DNA of 64,000 bases from NCBI GenBank assembly GCA_003254905.1, contig QANU01057090.1:413287-477286 (forward strand), in the 5' to 3' direction. Source of the DNA: Nissolia schottii (taxonomy: Eukaryota; Streptophyta; Magnoliopsida; Fabales; Fabaceae). Positions 47,724 to 58,970 of the stretch are shown in pieces. Below the pieces are notes generated by a model. That model saw only the letters and a list, made by a program, of their open reading frames with translations. It made no database searches and was not told the origin of the DNA. A program made the translations under genes and the position numbers. How positions within the stretch are numbered: the first letter of the stretch is position 1; each line of letters begins with the position of its first letter.

Positions 47724-48287
47724 ATGGAGGGCCAAGCAGCTAAACGCAGACGTGTTTACTCTCCGGAACCAAACAAAGTAGCACAATCTTTGTTCACTAG
47801 AAACTATGTGAACTACTTAGTTCCAGCATTGAAGAAGATAAAGGATTGCAGCGACTGTGATGATAATTTGAAGGGTGTTGTAAAGTATGAAGTGGACATG
47901 GCAATGGTGTTCTCAGCACAAGGCTTTGCATGGAGCAAGGGCCTAAAAGCCAAGCTTCAAAGGGACAACAACATTCATGGTATGAATGCAACAACAACAA
48001 CAACAACAATAACAAGCATTGGTGAAGGTCCATCATCAATAAGGGTTTTCAATAACGGAAACCCTAATTCAAAGTCTAAGGAAATGAAAGAAGAAGAAAA
48101 AGAAGATGATGAGGACATGATGATTGAGAGGCAGTTGAGGAGCCTAAGAGGGTTGATGCCAGGAGGAGAAGAGATGGTGTGTGATGATGAACAAATGGTT
48201 AATGAATTAGAGAGTTACATAAGCTGTTTGCAAATGCAGGTCAAAGTTCTTCAATGCCTGCTTCCTCCTGATCATGAGACGCATTGA
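47724..48287 (+). CDS. IBH1-like atypical HLH growth regulator
   Basis: A single-exon gene for 187 residues. It opens with a basic patch (AKRRRVYSP), then a block conserved in IBH1/IBL proteins (FTRNYVNYLVPALKKIK, then YEVDMAMVFSAQGFAWSKGL, about residues 24-80). A low-complexity Thr run and an acidic run (EEEKEDDEDMM) follow, and then a helix-loop-helix (about 132-180: RQLRSLRGLMPGGEEM...VNELESYISCLQMQVKVLQCLL). The HLH lacks the basic DNA-binding region, so members of this family act by pairing with bHLH activators and silencing them; IBH1 is known to restrain cell elongation downstream of brassinosteroid and gibberellin signals. Those roles are family knowledge. Which IBH1/IBL paralogue this is cannot be settled here. 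It is complete, with no sign of damage. Confidence 0.85.
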   Translation: MEGQAAKRRRVYSPEPNKVAQSLFTRNYVNYLVPALKKIKDCSDCDDNLKGVVKYEVDMAMVFSAQGFAWSKGLKAKLQRDNNIHGMNATTTTTTITSIGEGPSSIRVFNNGNPNSKSKEMKEEEKEDDEDMMIERQLRSLRGLMPGGEEMVCDDEQMVNELESYISCLQMQVKVLQCLLPPDHETH

Positions 48288-48414
48288 TTTATTACTATGT
48301 CTTTGCTTCTTTTTTTTTTCTTTTTTTTTTTGTTTTTTCCTTCCCACAAAATTAAACCCCTTTATGTTTATTTAAGTTCAGGATATATTGTTAAATAACA
48401 AGGATACAATTTGC

Positions 48415-48417
<3 letters not shown>

Positions 48418-48462
<45 letters not shown>
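48418..48462. repeat. (AT)n microsatellite
   Basis: About 22 uninterrupted AT units some 130 bp after the IBH1-like stop codon. It may lie in or just beyond the 3' UTR. Confidence 0.95.
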
Positions 48463-48465
<3 letters not shown>

Positions 48466-50227
48466 TGTTGTAATTTTGAATATGGTTTTAGATATCGTGT
48501 TTTTCCAATTAGCCTGTTTAGGGGAGAAGAAATTAAGACGAAAAGAGGCCGGGATGAACAAATTAAAGCTAGAAGGAACTGTAGCAACTAAGGTTCTTTC
48601 TCCAATAAACTCGAATGCAATGAAGAGGCATATTAGAGTATAACTAACACGAGAGATTCTTACATGTTTACGTTTAGGAAGAAAGAATTTCCTCCTTGTG
48701 CTCTATCCCATCAAATGTCTCACACATTAATTAGTATCATGAAACATTCAATAAAACAGATTAAGACCAAGAATCTTTTTTGTAACACAATGCTGGACAT
48801 TCTAAGCTGGGATGTACGTTGCTGATGCAGTTGGGTTATTTTAAGTGGTTTTTAGTATAGTTTACTTGGACCTTCAAGGACTTAGAAGCTATAACTAACT
48901 AGTTGTAGGTAACTTCATATGTATATTGCTCTAGCCAAGTTAATTTAGGGAGCCCGGCCCCATCGGCCAGTCAAGAAGACTAACCGAGCAGGGACTTGGC
49001 TAGGGTCTCATCATGTCTTAATAACATGCTTTATTTATTTATGGCAAGGGGTCTTATAAGAAGTTTTAGTAGGTGGTTTCATGATCATAAAGGCTGACTA
49101 GCTAATTATGAGATTATAAATACTGATACATTACAAGACTTTTGGGGTCTAGACTAGAGATTGATCAAATAGACATACATATATAGAAGCTTGTTGAGTC
49201 CATATATATATTTTTTTCATTTGTATAAATAATACAGTTAACTCAAAAAAAGGAAGGAAAAGTGTTGTATCGAGTGTTGAATCTTCTCCTTTTGTTTTTC
49301 CGCCCATATGAAAAGGTTAGCAATTGCTTTGCCCTTGTTTCCGTTCTACCAAACTGTACTCTTTTTCGGACCAGGCTGCAATTAAAGTGATGCATCAGCA
49401 GCAGCAGCATATGGTAGAAAAAAAAATGATGATGATGCAACTAGCCTTGCATAGTGTACGTTTTTTGTGAGATGCTCCAATAATCTTTTTTCTGAAGGCC
49501 TCTTCATAAAGGGTACAAACATATGTACCATTTATACTCAACCACTCATAATTTTCCATAATGAGGCTGTGCCTGTGGCTCAATAATTTTACATTCTAAC
49601 TGCTAAAATTTTTCGACAAATCAACATTCGTCAAGAGAGGGCTACGTACGTTTAATTTGTACCAATTATACTAATCAAACTCGGTAATTTACCTATAATT
49701 GTTGTTGTTAATTCTCCTATTAAACTAATTGAAAACCATCACCCAATCCCTTAATTATGTGGTTGGCGGTTCGGTCATCATTTTGTAGTTATTGTCTATC
49801 ATTTTGTGGGAGTTCAGACTGTTAAGGTGATAGACACCCAAGGTGCAAAAGAAAAAATAACTGAAATAAATGAACGAGTTTGCAATCCACAAGCATGTAA
49901 CATGAATAATGTGTCTTACGTTGCAAAGTTGAAGAAGAGAAAAAAGCAGGCCTAGTTTAGGATGGGCCACACATTTAAAGCAATCATCCATGAGGCTCTT
50001 AGCCCATCGTGAATCGATCAAGCAGAAAAGTTAAAAGCCCAAAGAAGAATGGGCCCATCTATTCACCAAAACGCTCATCTTCTAATTTGTATTTGCACGA
50101 GTGAAATTGCCGCGTGGCAACACCAGAACCAGGAAAAGGGCGAGGTTGAAGCTGATATATATCCTATCCGTACCAAAACAAAAACAGTGGCAAAATTTGC
50201 AGCAAAAATTTGAGTGATTACAGAGAA
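48463..50227. other. Spacer and upstream region of the plastid-protein gene
   Basis: No gene is supported. At 49361-49380 a TCGGACCAGGCT string recalls miR166, but no partner arm exists. The last 200 bp (GTGGCAACACC, AAAACAGTGGCAAAATTTGC) probably form the promoter and leader of the next gene; no clear TATA box is seen, which is common for plastid-protein genes. Confidence 0.45.
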
Positions 50228-50379
50228 ATGTGCAGCATAGCCTCATCACAGCAAAGCTTCCTCGCTCCACTAGCCCTCCTCCACCCTAACAACAAATTCA
50301 GGACCGTTACAACTACCAGCTCTGTTATAACCGCTTGCTACAGTTCCCAACAACCACCACCACCTCCAGGGTAATTTAA

Positions 50380-50410
<31 letters not shown>

Positions 50411-51890
50411 TATTTTGTTTCTTTTAAATGTTTCCTGTTATTATATTATTATTTGGCTATTGACTTTTTATTTTTCAGGAAGAAGAATGAGAACAAGTTT
50501 GCAAAGCTAGCACTAGTTGCCCTGGCTGCTGGGATGTTAACGGTGGGCTCAGTTGATGGGGCGTCAGCCGCCAAGACTGGTGGCAGAATTGGTGGCCAGG
50601 CCTTCAGGTCTTCTGCTCCCCGCCCCTCCTCACCAAGAATCAACAACAACAATTCTAGGTAAATTACTTTAATTACTATGTATATTTGGTTATGTTTTTA
50701 GTTTTTATTTTATATTGTTTAGAGCCAAGCTTGAATTTGATTATAATCCAATTGGCCTGATTAGGCTTGCTTGAAATCTATTGCCTTCCAAGAAAAATAT
50801 ATATCTGGTTGAGGGATAGAACGCGGGATTGGGCCTGGCATGACATCAATTTTTTTTGCCTCTATCTCCATCTCCATGTTCTTTCCCTCTAACGGCACAA
50901 AGATGTGAAGCTATATGTGTCCTTCATTGTAGTGGATAGATAGCCCGCGTGGTGGTGTGACGATTAAGATATAAAACTATTCATGTGCTTCTACTCGCTT
51001 TAGCATTTTGTAGAGATGATTGTTGACATGGTAATAGAGTTACTATGGTCAAGAGGTTTGTTTAGAATTCGATCATTGCTTACCTTTATTTTTAAAAGGT
51101 TGTTCAAGCTTCAAGCCTAGAGCTCTTACATGAGAGAACGTGTTAAGATATAAAACCTTTTAACTACCTCTCCTTATTAGCTTAAACTTTTGGTAAAGAT
51201 GGTTCTTCACTGTGATATCTTCAATTTGCCTTTCTAATTCTAACCATCTTATAAACGTGACATCTCCACTTCCAATCTGTTAATGATCCAACATTTAAAT
51301 GCCATGTTTTAACAATGTAATATTTAGATGAAAACTGGTGTTACGATTTCTCTTATAGAAGCACACATTCTCCCCTGCATGAAGTACCCGATTCATACCA
51401 GGTCTTCTATCTATTTTGCACATAATGTGCGTCACTTAAGTCTTCCTCATGAAAAATTGATAGACTAGCTGCTCCATTTGCTTATAGTTATAGGTAAATA
51501 TTCATATCATCGAGTATCACTAGAGATCAATTTGTAAGGAAATAAATGTTATGAATCTATATTATATAACTTACATAACCATATGGGAAAAATGGACATC
51601 ACATGTAACGTTTCCCTCGCCTGCCTATGTCAATTGACAGGACCAATATCTATATCAATCCTCGGGTAGCTCCTCCGCTAGGTGGTGGTTACGGCTACGG
51701 TTATGGTGTGCCGTTCTACGGTGGCTGGGGATGGTCTCCATTTTCTTTCTTTGCCCCAGGTCCCTCTGTAGCCGTAGGGGTCGGAGGTGGATTTGATACT
51801 ATAGTTCTGTTTTTGTTTCTTGGTGCTGCCGCTGCGGTCGTGAGGAGATTCTTTGGGTCAAGAAATGAAGACGATGATGATGACTACTAG
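50228..51890 (+). CDS. Probable plastid membrane protein, Gly/Tyr-rich, 190 aa
   Basis: Three exons join cleanly (50228-50370, 50479-50658, 51641-51890) with GT-AG introns. The first about 45 residues (MCSIASSQQSFLAPLALL, then Ser/Thr-rich, ending ITACYSS) look like a chloroplast transit peptide. Next come a proline run (QQPPPPPGKK), a hydrophobic stretch (LALVALAAGMLTVGSVDGASA) like a thylakoid-transfer or cleavage segment, then GGRIGGQAFRSSAPRPSSPR, an aromatic-glycine stretch (GGGYGYGYGVPFYGGWGWSP), one membrane span (TIVLFLFLGAAAAVVRRFFG) and an acidic tail (NEDDDDDY). The order GGR(I/M)GG-FRSS-YGYG...PSVAVGVGGG resembles the N-terminal half of DUF1517 proteins such as FLAP1, but the long C-terminal domain is absent. 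Plastid location and family link are inference; no biochemical role can be given. Confidence 0.82.
50381..50411. repeat. (ATT)n microsatellite in intron 1
   Basis: About ten ATT units lie just inside the first intron of the plastid-protein gene, leaving the donor site untouched. Confidence 0.9.
50659..51640 (+). other. Second intron of the plastid-protein gene (982 bp)
   Basis: Runs from GTAAAT to TTGACAG. It is AT-rich, with a partial internal repeat of AAGATATAAAAC(T/C)(A/T)TT near 50967 and 51144. No element or coding frame was recognised in it. Confidence 0.8.
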
Positions 51891-52094
51891 TTGTAAAAAT
51901 GCGTGTATAGACGATGTTTAATGGAGTGACACAGTGATCTTGGTGACCAATTTGCCGATGTATTTTGAAAAATTATACGTGAAATAAAAAACCAATCTTG
52001 TGCTCCTTGAATCCCTGATGTTCTGATTTTAGATGCTTGTTTGTTACACACAACTGGGTATTCTTAAGGACCCTAATATATTCTTGCACCAACA
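51891..52094 (+). other. 3' UTR of the plastid-protein gene
   Basis: The UTR contains GAAATAAAAAACC near 51980, a plausible polyadenylation region about 90 bp after the stop. Confidence 0.5.
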
Positions 52095-52230
52095 CAAGGT
52101 TTATCATCCTATCTTTAGACATACTCACAATAAAAGTGGCTCTTACTGATTTTATTCAAGTTACACTCACTTATTTGTGAATTTTATTAACTTTATTATA
52201 AGTGTGTCTAAATATGATATGGTAAACTTG
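52095..52230. repeat. MITE-like inverted repeat, family A copy 2
   Basis: The left arm CAAGGTTTATCATCCTATCT then TTAGACATACTCACAATAAA pairs with the right arm TTATTATAAGTGTGTCTAAA then TATGATATGGTAAACTTG. At 136 bp it is the clearest member of family A, with arms of about 43 bp. Confidence 0.65.
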
Positions 52231-55200
52231 ACCCTATCTTAGAATTATTTGTTTTGTGGGGAGATGTATATGTATTGGGCGCATGCTTAATATTTTTGTT
52301 TTTGGTTTATAAGGCCGATGCATCTTTTCCTTTTTGGTTTATGAGGCCCATGCTTCCTTATGTGCTTGCTTTAGCTTTACAAACCTTCTGGTGTCATATC
52401 AAAGGGGAAAAAAACTTGTCATAATAGGGAGGAAACCATGTTAGGGTTTTTGTAACATGCTATAGTGTTTTGTCTAACCATGTAGCGGATTGAGTTCTCA
52501 TTGTTCTATAGTCTTTTATTGTAATAGATGGGCTAAACTCTATTTATGTTTTATGCAATGAAATGAATTTTCACGACAAAAAAGACCATTTTGGCGATCA
52601 TGCATGAAAAGAGGCTATCATGCTGGAGAATCATGACATAACAAATGAAATTGACACTTTTTATTAGCGCAAAAATTAGGTTGATGGGAATGCTTGCCCT
52701 GATCCAATGTCAAGTATGCATCCACACTCTAACTCTATATATAGAGCCACTTGTATATATGACCATCTAATAGGAGAATTCAATAATTAAACCAAAGAAT
52801 GGCGATGCAGGGCCAACCAAATTAGTCAACTCTAGTTGGTGCTCTAAAACCTTTTGTTAGTATAATACATACGAATAAATCATAATAAAACGTACAAGAG
52901 ATCAAGTTACCATATTTTTTGACACGTGTATTTGACACCCATATAAAAGCCAGAGAAGAAAAAATATTTTAAAGTAATTTTTTTTCAAAACCCAAGAAAT
53001 CTATTAATGGATTAATTCCAATGCATTCATTGCTTTGGAAGATAAAAAAAAACACTTTTTCAATTAAGCTTTTTTACATTTGATTATTTAACAAGTGCCC
53101 TAACCAAAATCTAAAAAAAATTTGGTATAAATAACATACCTCAAAGAATAACAATAGCAAACAACAAAATACGCATGTAGTACGTTGAGGTGGAGTTAGT
53201 GATACTCATTAGTCATATATACACATGTTGAGGTGGAGGACCTTAGAGCACTTAACCAGCCACATTAGGGTCATTCATATCAGCACTCTTCGTTCCCTCG
53301 CGCACTGTGGTTTGCCACAGTTAACCGACCAATTCCAAGTGAGAAATCACTTGCAACCAATTGATTCATCACCACTTAAGCACAATGCAAAATGGACCCC
53401 CCTTTCACTCTTGATACTACTTTTTTTGACATTTTTGCTTACACAAGGATGGATATATAATCTAAGTCAAGTAATAAGACTTATTGTAGATATCTTTTTG
53501 ACCCAACAACAAAAAGCAATCCTATCCTTGTGCGACCAAAAAGAAAAGCCTTTTCTTCATCTTTATTTTCGTGGCCCTTCCTTTTCATCTTTATGATGAT
53601 AGGCGCATCCGGTTTTTTCTCCCTTTAATTTTAATATTATTATTCTCAAGGTTTTTCCATTGTCATTTTGGTATGTGATTGAATGGAACAAAAGAGATTT
53701 AAAAATTTAGATTTTCTAAAATGAGAATCGCAAGATTTGTCCTTAATTTATATAGGTTGTGGTACTCTTTTATTTTTATGGGTTTTTTCCATTAGATTTT
53801 TATATGAGAAGTTTTAATGATGCCCGATCTATAGAAGTCGGGTATTGTTTTATTAGTGGGTGATTCTCTTTTTTGCTTATCTTTATTTGGATTTCAGTCT
53901 CTAATCAATGAATTTGATTTAAAAGAAAAAAAAGAATCGCAAAGTTATTTATTATTAAATTATTTTGTGGGATTCATAGAATTTGCAATATGTTAATCTA
54001 AAATAAGTTGATAATCTATTCTCTAAATATGAGGTAATGAAATTATGCGCACGCAAGAGTTGAAAGTTACTCACATATTGTTTAATCTCTTAAATTTTGT
54101 CTTAAAAATTCATGTGACATATTGAATCACATGATCTGGATCATTGTGTCTGTTCATGTTCGTAGATACAATTTTTCATATAGTTAATTCAATCTTCTGT
54201 TTGAAAATATTTTTTTTCACCAACTATTTGAAATAAACTTCAATAAAGGGTGTATTAATTATACTCGTATGTACATAAATAAGAGAGCAGCGTTAAACAT
54301 TCCTCTACCTCCGGAACTCACTTGCAGTTTGGAATCATAGGAATATAAAATCTGTGCGTTTTCACCAATCACATGGACCGTTAGTTTCCATCAATTTATT
54401 TAGATCGCCCCTAGAACAGAAAAAAAGCAATGCAATCAAAATTCAGATTTTTGTCTGTTGCTTCCTCATTTCTGAATCGCAATCCAATCCGAAATATATG
54501 ATTCCCCCCATGTGATGCTAAAACAACACCAACTTTTGTGGATCAATATTGAGGTACAATAAGAGACTTAGTCAAAAATGGCAAACGCGACAAGAAATAA
54601 CCTTTTCTAATGTCTCACATTTCTAATGCCAACAACAAGAAGGCATACACTAATTAAACTCTTCCCATTCACTAATTAGGCCCGGTTTAGTCTTGCCCAA
54701 TCGTGTTATTTCTTCGGTCGATGTGTTTAGGCAGTTTAGCCTTGTTTTGGGTGTTTAATAAAACTAGACTTATTGTAAAAAAAAAGAAGAAAAAAGTGTA
54801 TAATGAAAACATCTTTTTTTTAAAGACCCACCACAAAGAAAACCTTCAAGAATAATGCTACATTCACAAGGAGCCTACGGATAAAATTGAAACGTTATAT
54901 GTTTAAGTAATTTAGATTTTGAAAAATGACTCTGCAAAATGTCCTGCCCAGTCTATGAAAAGTAAAGAATGCACTTGCATGTTCTCCAAGTTCTAATTTC
55001 TTACACAGATACGGACAATTTGTACTATTGTACCTGATTTGATATTTACTGGCAAAACAAACAAGAAAGAGCAGAATATAATAATTATTCTCGGTAACAA
55101 TAATTGAGGGGAGCTTAAACATATCTCCGAAGAAGAAATAATAATAACAACAATAATTATCTTTACTTTTATGAAGCGACTGAAAAATTAATAATATAGC

Positions 55201-56700
55201 AATTTTTTACACAATTATTTAATTATATATTATTACATCAATCATTTTTTAATTCAAATTACAATTATTATTTCAAAATTAAATTACATAGTAATAGTAT
55301 AATAATAAATTTAATTGATATATGTTGTTAATATAAAATATTTTTATATTATCATTTAATTATGAATTATTATGTACCAGATTTATAACCATTTTACTTA
55401 TCTAACAATATATTATTGAATTACATTTTGTGGTAATACTACTTTGAATAATCTTACTTATTATGAAAGGATTAGTCACCGCTAATAAAATATTAGTAGA
55501 TTGCACTATAAACTCTTTATCGTGACCGTACTTCTAATATAATAATTAGATTATATGAAATTATATAACTTTTTAACGATGTACCAATAATAAGGCACTA
55601 GAATAACTTGGTGATGAGGATATTGTTAATAATGAAGAGAAGGTATTGGATCCAGAGAAGATAAGTCCTTCATCCCAAAAGGGAGAGAGATTCCTTTTGT
55701 CCTTTAATAAATGTATAGTAGTATCCATTTCATGTTTCTTATTTTAACCTTATCGGTAGGGAATAGTCATATGCTGATCGATGCTACGAATCTCATGCGT
55801 CTAATATTGTGGGAGCTGAATTGGATCGATGTGCTATATATCTTTTTCTTTCCCCTCTTAATACTTAAAAAAGAGGAATAATTTTGGTAAAGAAAAAGAG
55901 AGAATAATATTTAATATTAGTAATAATTATTTGAGATAATCCCACTTATAAATTATAACGGTTTAAGATTTATTGGCAGTTTCATTATAATAAATCCTCT
56001 AACTTCTGTAAATATAGTTATCACAAAATTGTTGTAGACAATTACCATCTTATGATTTCTTTTAAAAGGAACCATGCTTATTCGCTTTAAATACCCTGTA
56101 ATTCACCAGTGAAGCAGCATGTAGGATTCCCCTTCCTCTATCTTTCTCATTAAATTTATTGTTTTTCCTTTATTGAGGAAAAAAAAGGGGAATTCAGGTA
56201 GCCGTATATTGTCATAGACCATATCTATATGCCACATTACATTCCATTCTAATCCCCCCCCCTCTCTCTCCCTATATATATAAAATCTTTAAATTTATAT
56301 TTGAATTTATCAAAAACATAAAATATAAAAGTTAACTTTTTGTATTATTTGAAGATGCTGTTCTTTTTATATTAAAATAAATTTATAAAAATATTAACTT
56401 CTAATAAAAATGATGGCAATAAGTGAGAGAATCCTTTGAGATTATAAGGAAAAGAGATAGAGATAATTTAATTTTTAAGTTTTAGCAATTATAATTTATT
56501 TATTTTTCTTCTCTAAATCATCGTTATATCTAGAATCCATTATATATCCACTAATCTTATTTAAAACAATTTTTAAACTTTACATGTTATTTCAAATATA
56601 AAATCAAGTTTTTTAAAAGTTAATTTCAGATCGAAGGTTAATCTTACTAAACATATTAAAATAAGGAATAGAAGGCTAACATGCTATTGTCGAGCTATCC
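52231..56700. other. AT-rich intergenic DNA, 4.5 kb
   Basis: No gene is convincing. The 123-codon frame at 53225-53596 has no known motif. Two places look like the A-tailed ends of old LINE insertions or processed copies (about 52500-52585 ending ACGACAAAAAAG, and about 53780-53930 ending TTTAAAAGAAAAAAAAG), but no LINE coding sequence is seen. An AT-rich inverted repeat may lie at 55200-55385. Confidence 0.45.
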
Positions 56701-56710
56701 CCTCATTTCA

Positions 56711-57058
56711 GGTTTTTTTTACATGTTAATGGCTTTGGGAGAAATTATTTTCAAAAATTTGGTGAGTATAAATCAATTACAAATGTATGGGAATTTGGGC
56801 TGAAATCGGCCCAGGGGCTGCTGATTTCAGCCCTTGTTTTTTTTTTATTTTATAAAAGGGATGAAATCGGCTGGTATGAAATCGGCTCAGGACCAGCCGA
56901 TTTCAGCCCCAAAATTTTAATTTTTTTTTATAAAAGGGATGAAATCGGATCATCTACAACCGATTTCAGGTTTTCATCCCATATATCCGTAAAAAAAATT
57001 TCACCCCCACATATACGGAATATCACACTCTCTCCCCCCACGTATATGTATTTACCCC
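56711..57058. mobile_element. MULE-type MITE with three hairpins
   Basis: A 348-bp block is flanked by a perfect 9-bp direct repeat CTCATTTCA (56702-56710 and 57059-57067), the Mutator target size. Ends are GGTTTTTTTTACAT and, reversed from the right, GGGGTAAATACAT, a weak terminal match. Inside are three consecutive hairpins from one word: GGGCTGAAATC/GATTTCAGCCC (56797-56833), GAAATCGGCTGGT/ACCAGCCGATTTC (56863-56904, 13-bp perfect arms) and GAAATCGG/CCGATTTC (56941-56967). ATAAAAGGGAT precedes the second and third, so they form a short tandem array. No coding capacity. Confidence 0.65.
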
Positions 57059-57067
57059 CTCATTTCA

Positions 57068-58629
57068 AGTTTATGTTTGGCTTTGAAAATAGTTTGGGAA
57101 AAAAACAGCCAAATTGATTGAGTCAAGTTGATCGATCGTATTATTCTATTCCTTAGATTTGTAGGAAAATTGTGATTTGCAAAAAGACGATGCTAATTTA
57201 AAAGTCGAAGTTGCCAAAATTTTAGTTTAATATATGTTTCTTTTTTAAATGAGGCAAATGCTTTTCTATTTTCGTAGTATATAGATAAATTAATAGTAAT
57301 TTTAGCAATAATTTATAATAAAGCCACAGAATTTTTTTTTAATGAAAAACTCTTAAAATAGTTAAAGCAAATTATCATAAATTTTCAACAACTTCAAATA
57401 AATGTACTACTTTGGTCAAGGTCCAAGAATCAAACACAATAATGGTACGAGTTAAAATCAAAACATTTAGATATTTATGGATAAAAATTAAACAATTTTT
57501 TTTATATAAAGACTAAAATCAGATTTCATTATATTTATTGAAAATTTATTGAAGCCTACATTATAATTCAAATTATATCATTATTATAAGTAAAAAATTA
57601 ATATTAAGGTAAACTAAACTCATTATAACACACAAACACACACACATATATATAAAATATAATTTTGATATTTATAAGTATGAACATTTTGAGGAAGTTA
57701 TTCAATTATGCATAGTGATCTCACGTCATTAGAAAAAATGGCACAAATATTTTATTTTATTTTAGAATAATACATATTGGCGTTACCTTTAATTAACTAC
57801 TGTTAATAAGGATTAAGATATAAAGTAAGCATGACATGATGTACATGGGATTCCTTTATCTGAAGCAGTGTGCATAATCAATCAATGAAAAGGAAAGTAG
57901 CCTTTAAACCTAACATGCTTAAGCCAAAAAATAAAGCACAATCTAGAGTCAATTGCTTCTTTAATCAACCAACTAGAGGCCTATTAATGAAGCGCTATGG
58001 CAAAAGAAAAATCTTAACTAATTAAATCAACATTAATGTTGGATCCCAAAACAGGTCAAATCACAAAGTGACCACTAGATCCTCTGCACTCGGCTTAGGA
58101 ACTTGCACACAAGCACAAACATGAGAGATAAGAGAGTGTTTGTTGTACTAAGAAAAACCGATTGCATGGTTGGGTGACTGACATGTGTCACCCCCCAAAA
58201 AATCTGTGGGCCCCACATGACACGCAATATTTTCTTGTCATTCCTTATCAACAGCATGTGATGGAGTGTGGGGATGTGACCTTTTCTCATGAAGGAATGA
58301 ATGAATGAATCCATCCGTGGATCATGACACCACTTAATGTGGCAACCATTTGTTGTAAGTCAAGCAACCAATTGTATTTTTCGAGTTAGTACTAGTAATT
58401 CTTTTATACGGTGGGGCCCACCAAGGATGCATATCGTAGAGATGTGCTTTGCGATTTAGATCCAATTCAACATTTGTTTATATCATGGGACTGTCATTAG
58501 ATAGTGTGCACCTTTTTAATTAGTTAATGGCTGCTTCCCTCGCCTCTTCTTATTTTTCATGTTTACTTTTAAAAACTATGTTCTTCTAAGACTTGAGTTT
58601 TATGAATAAAAGTAATTAACATTGAGAAA
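57068..58629. other. AT-rich intergenic DNA
   Basis: No gene is seen. A GC-richer patch near 58180-58220 (CACCCCCCAAAA, GTGGGCCCCACATG) has no associated ORF. Confidence 0.5.
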
Positions 58630-58772
58630 TTCTTACACATACTATTTTATTTTTATTTTTATTAGCACAATCATAATAAAAGTTAGTCCCCTTAATTTTA
58701 TCTAAGAAATACTTAATTATGAATCTCATCAACTTTATTATGATTGTGTCTAATAATGAAGTAGTAGACTTG
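58630..58772. repeat. MITE-like inverted repeat, family A copy 3
   Basis: TTAGCACAATCATAATAAAA then GTT (about 58663-58685) pairs with AACTTTATTATGATTGTGTC then TAA (58731-58753). The outer arms match the other family A copies through GTAGTAGACTTG on the right. Confidence 0.55.
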
Positions 58773-58852
58773 TATCACGCAAAAACTTTTTAATCAACAT
58801 TGCGAGAGTTTGTCCTCTTTGACAAAAGTAAAAATATGGGTAAATACAAAAA

Positions 58853-58970
58853 AAGATGTTAGTTATACTTATTAATTATAAGATATAATGACAATCTACT
58901 CACCATTTACTATTAGGTGAGATTTCAATAAAGCAAGAGTATAAATAACAATTCGTATCATATCTATGAA
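58853..58970. repeat. MITE-like inverted repeat, family B copy 3, partial
   Basis: AAGATATAATGACAATCTAC then TCACCATTTACTATTAGGTG matches the left half of the copies at 36712 and 46558. The right half is weak. Confidence 0.35.

Noticed and set aside
49366-49386. TCGGACCAGGCT string resembling the start of miR165/166
   Set aside because: Only the first 12 bases match, the rest (GCAATTAAA) differs, and no complementary arm lies within 200 bp on either side to form a precursor hairpin.
53225-53596. 123-codon open frame
   Set aside because: No recognisable domain or promoter, and the hydrophobic middle comes from a T-run. It is a possible decayed fragment but not supportable as a gene.
52500-53930. 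A-tailed ends suggestive of LINE insertions
   Set aside because: No reverse transcriptase, endonuclease or target duplication could be found; simple A-runs are common in this DNA.
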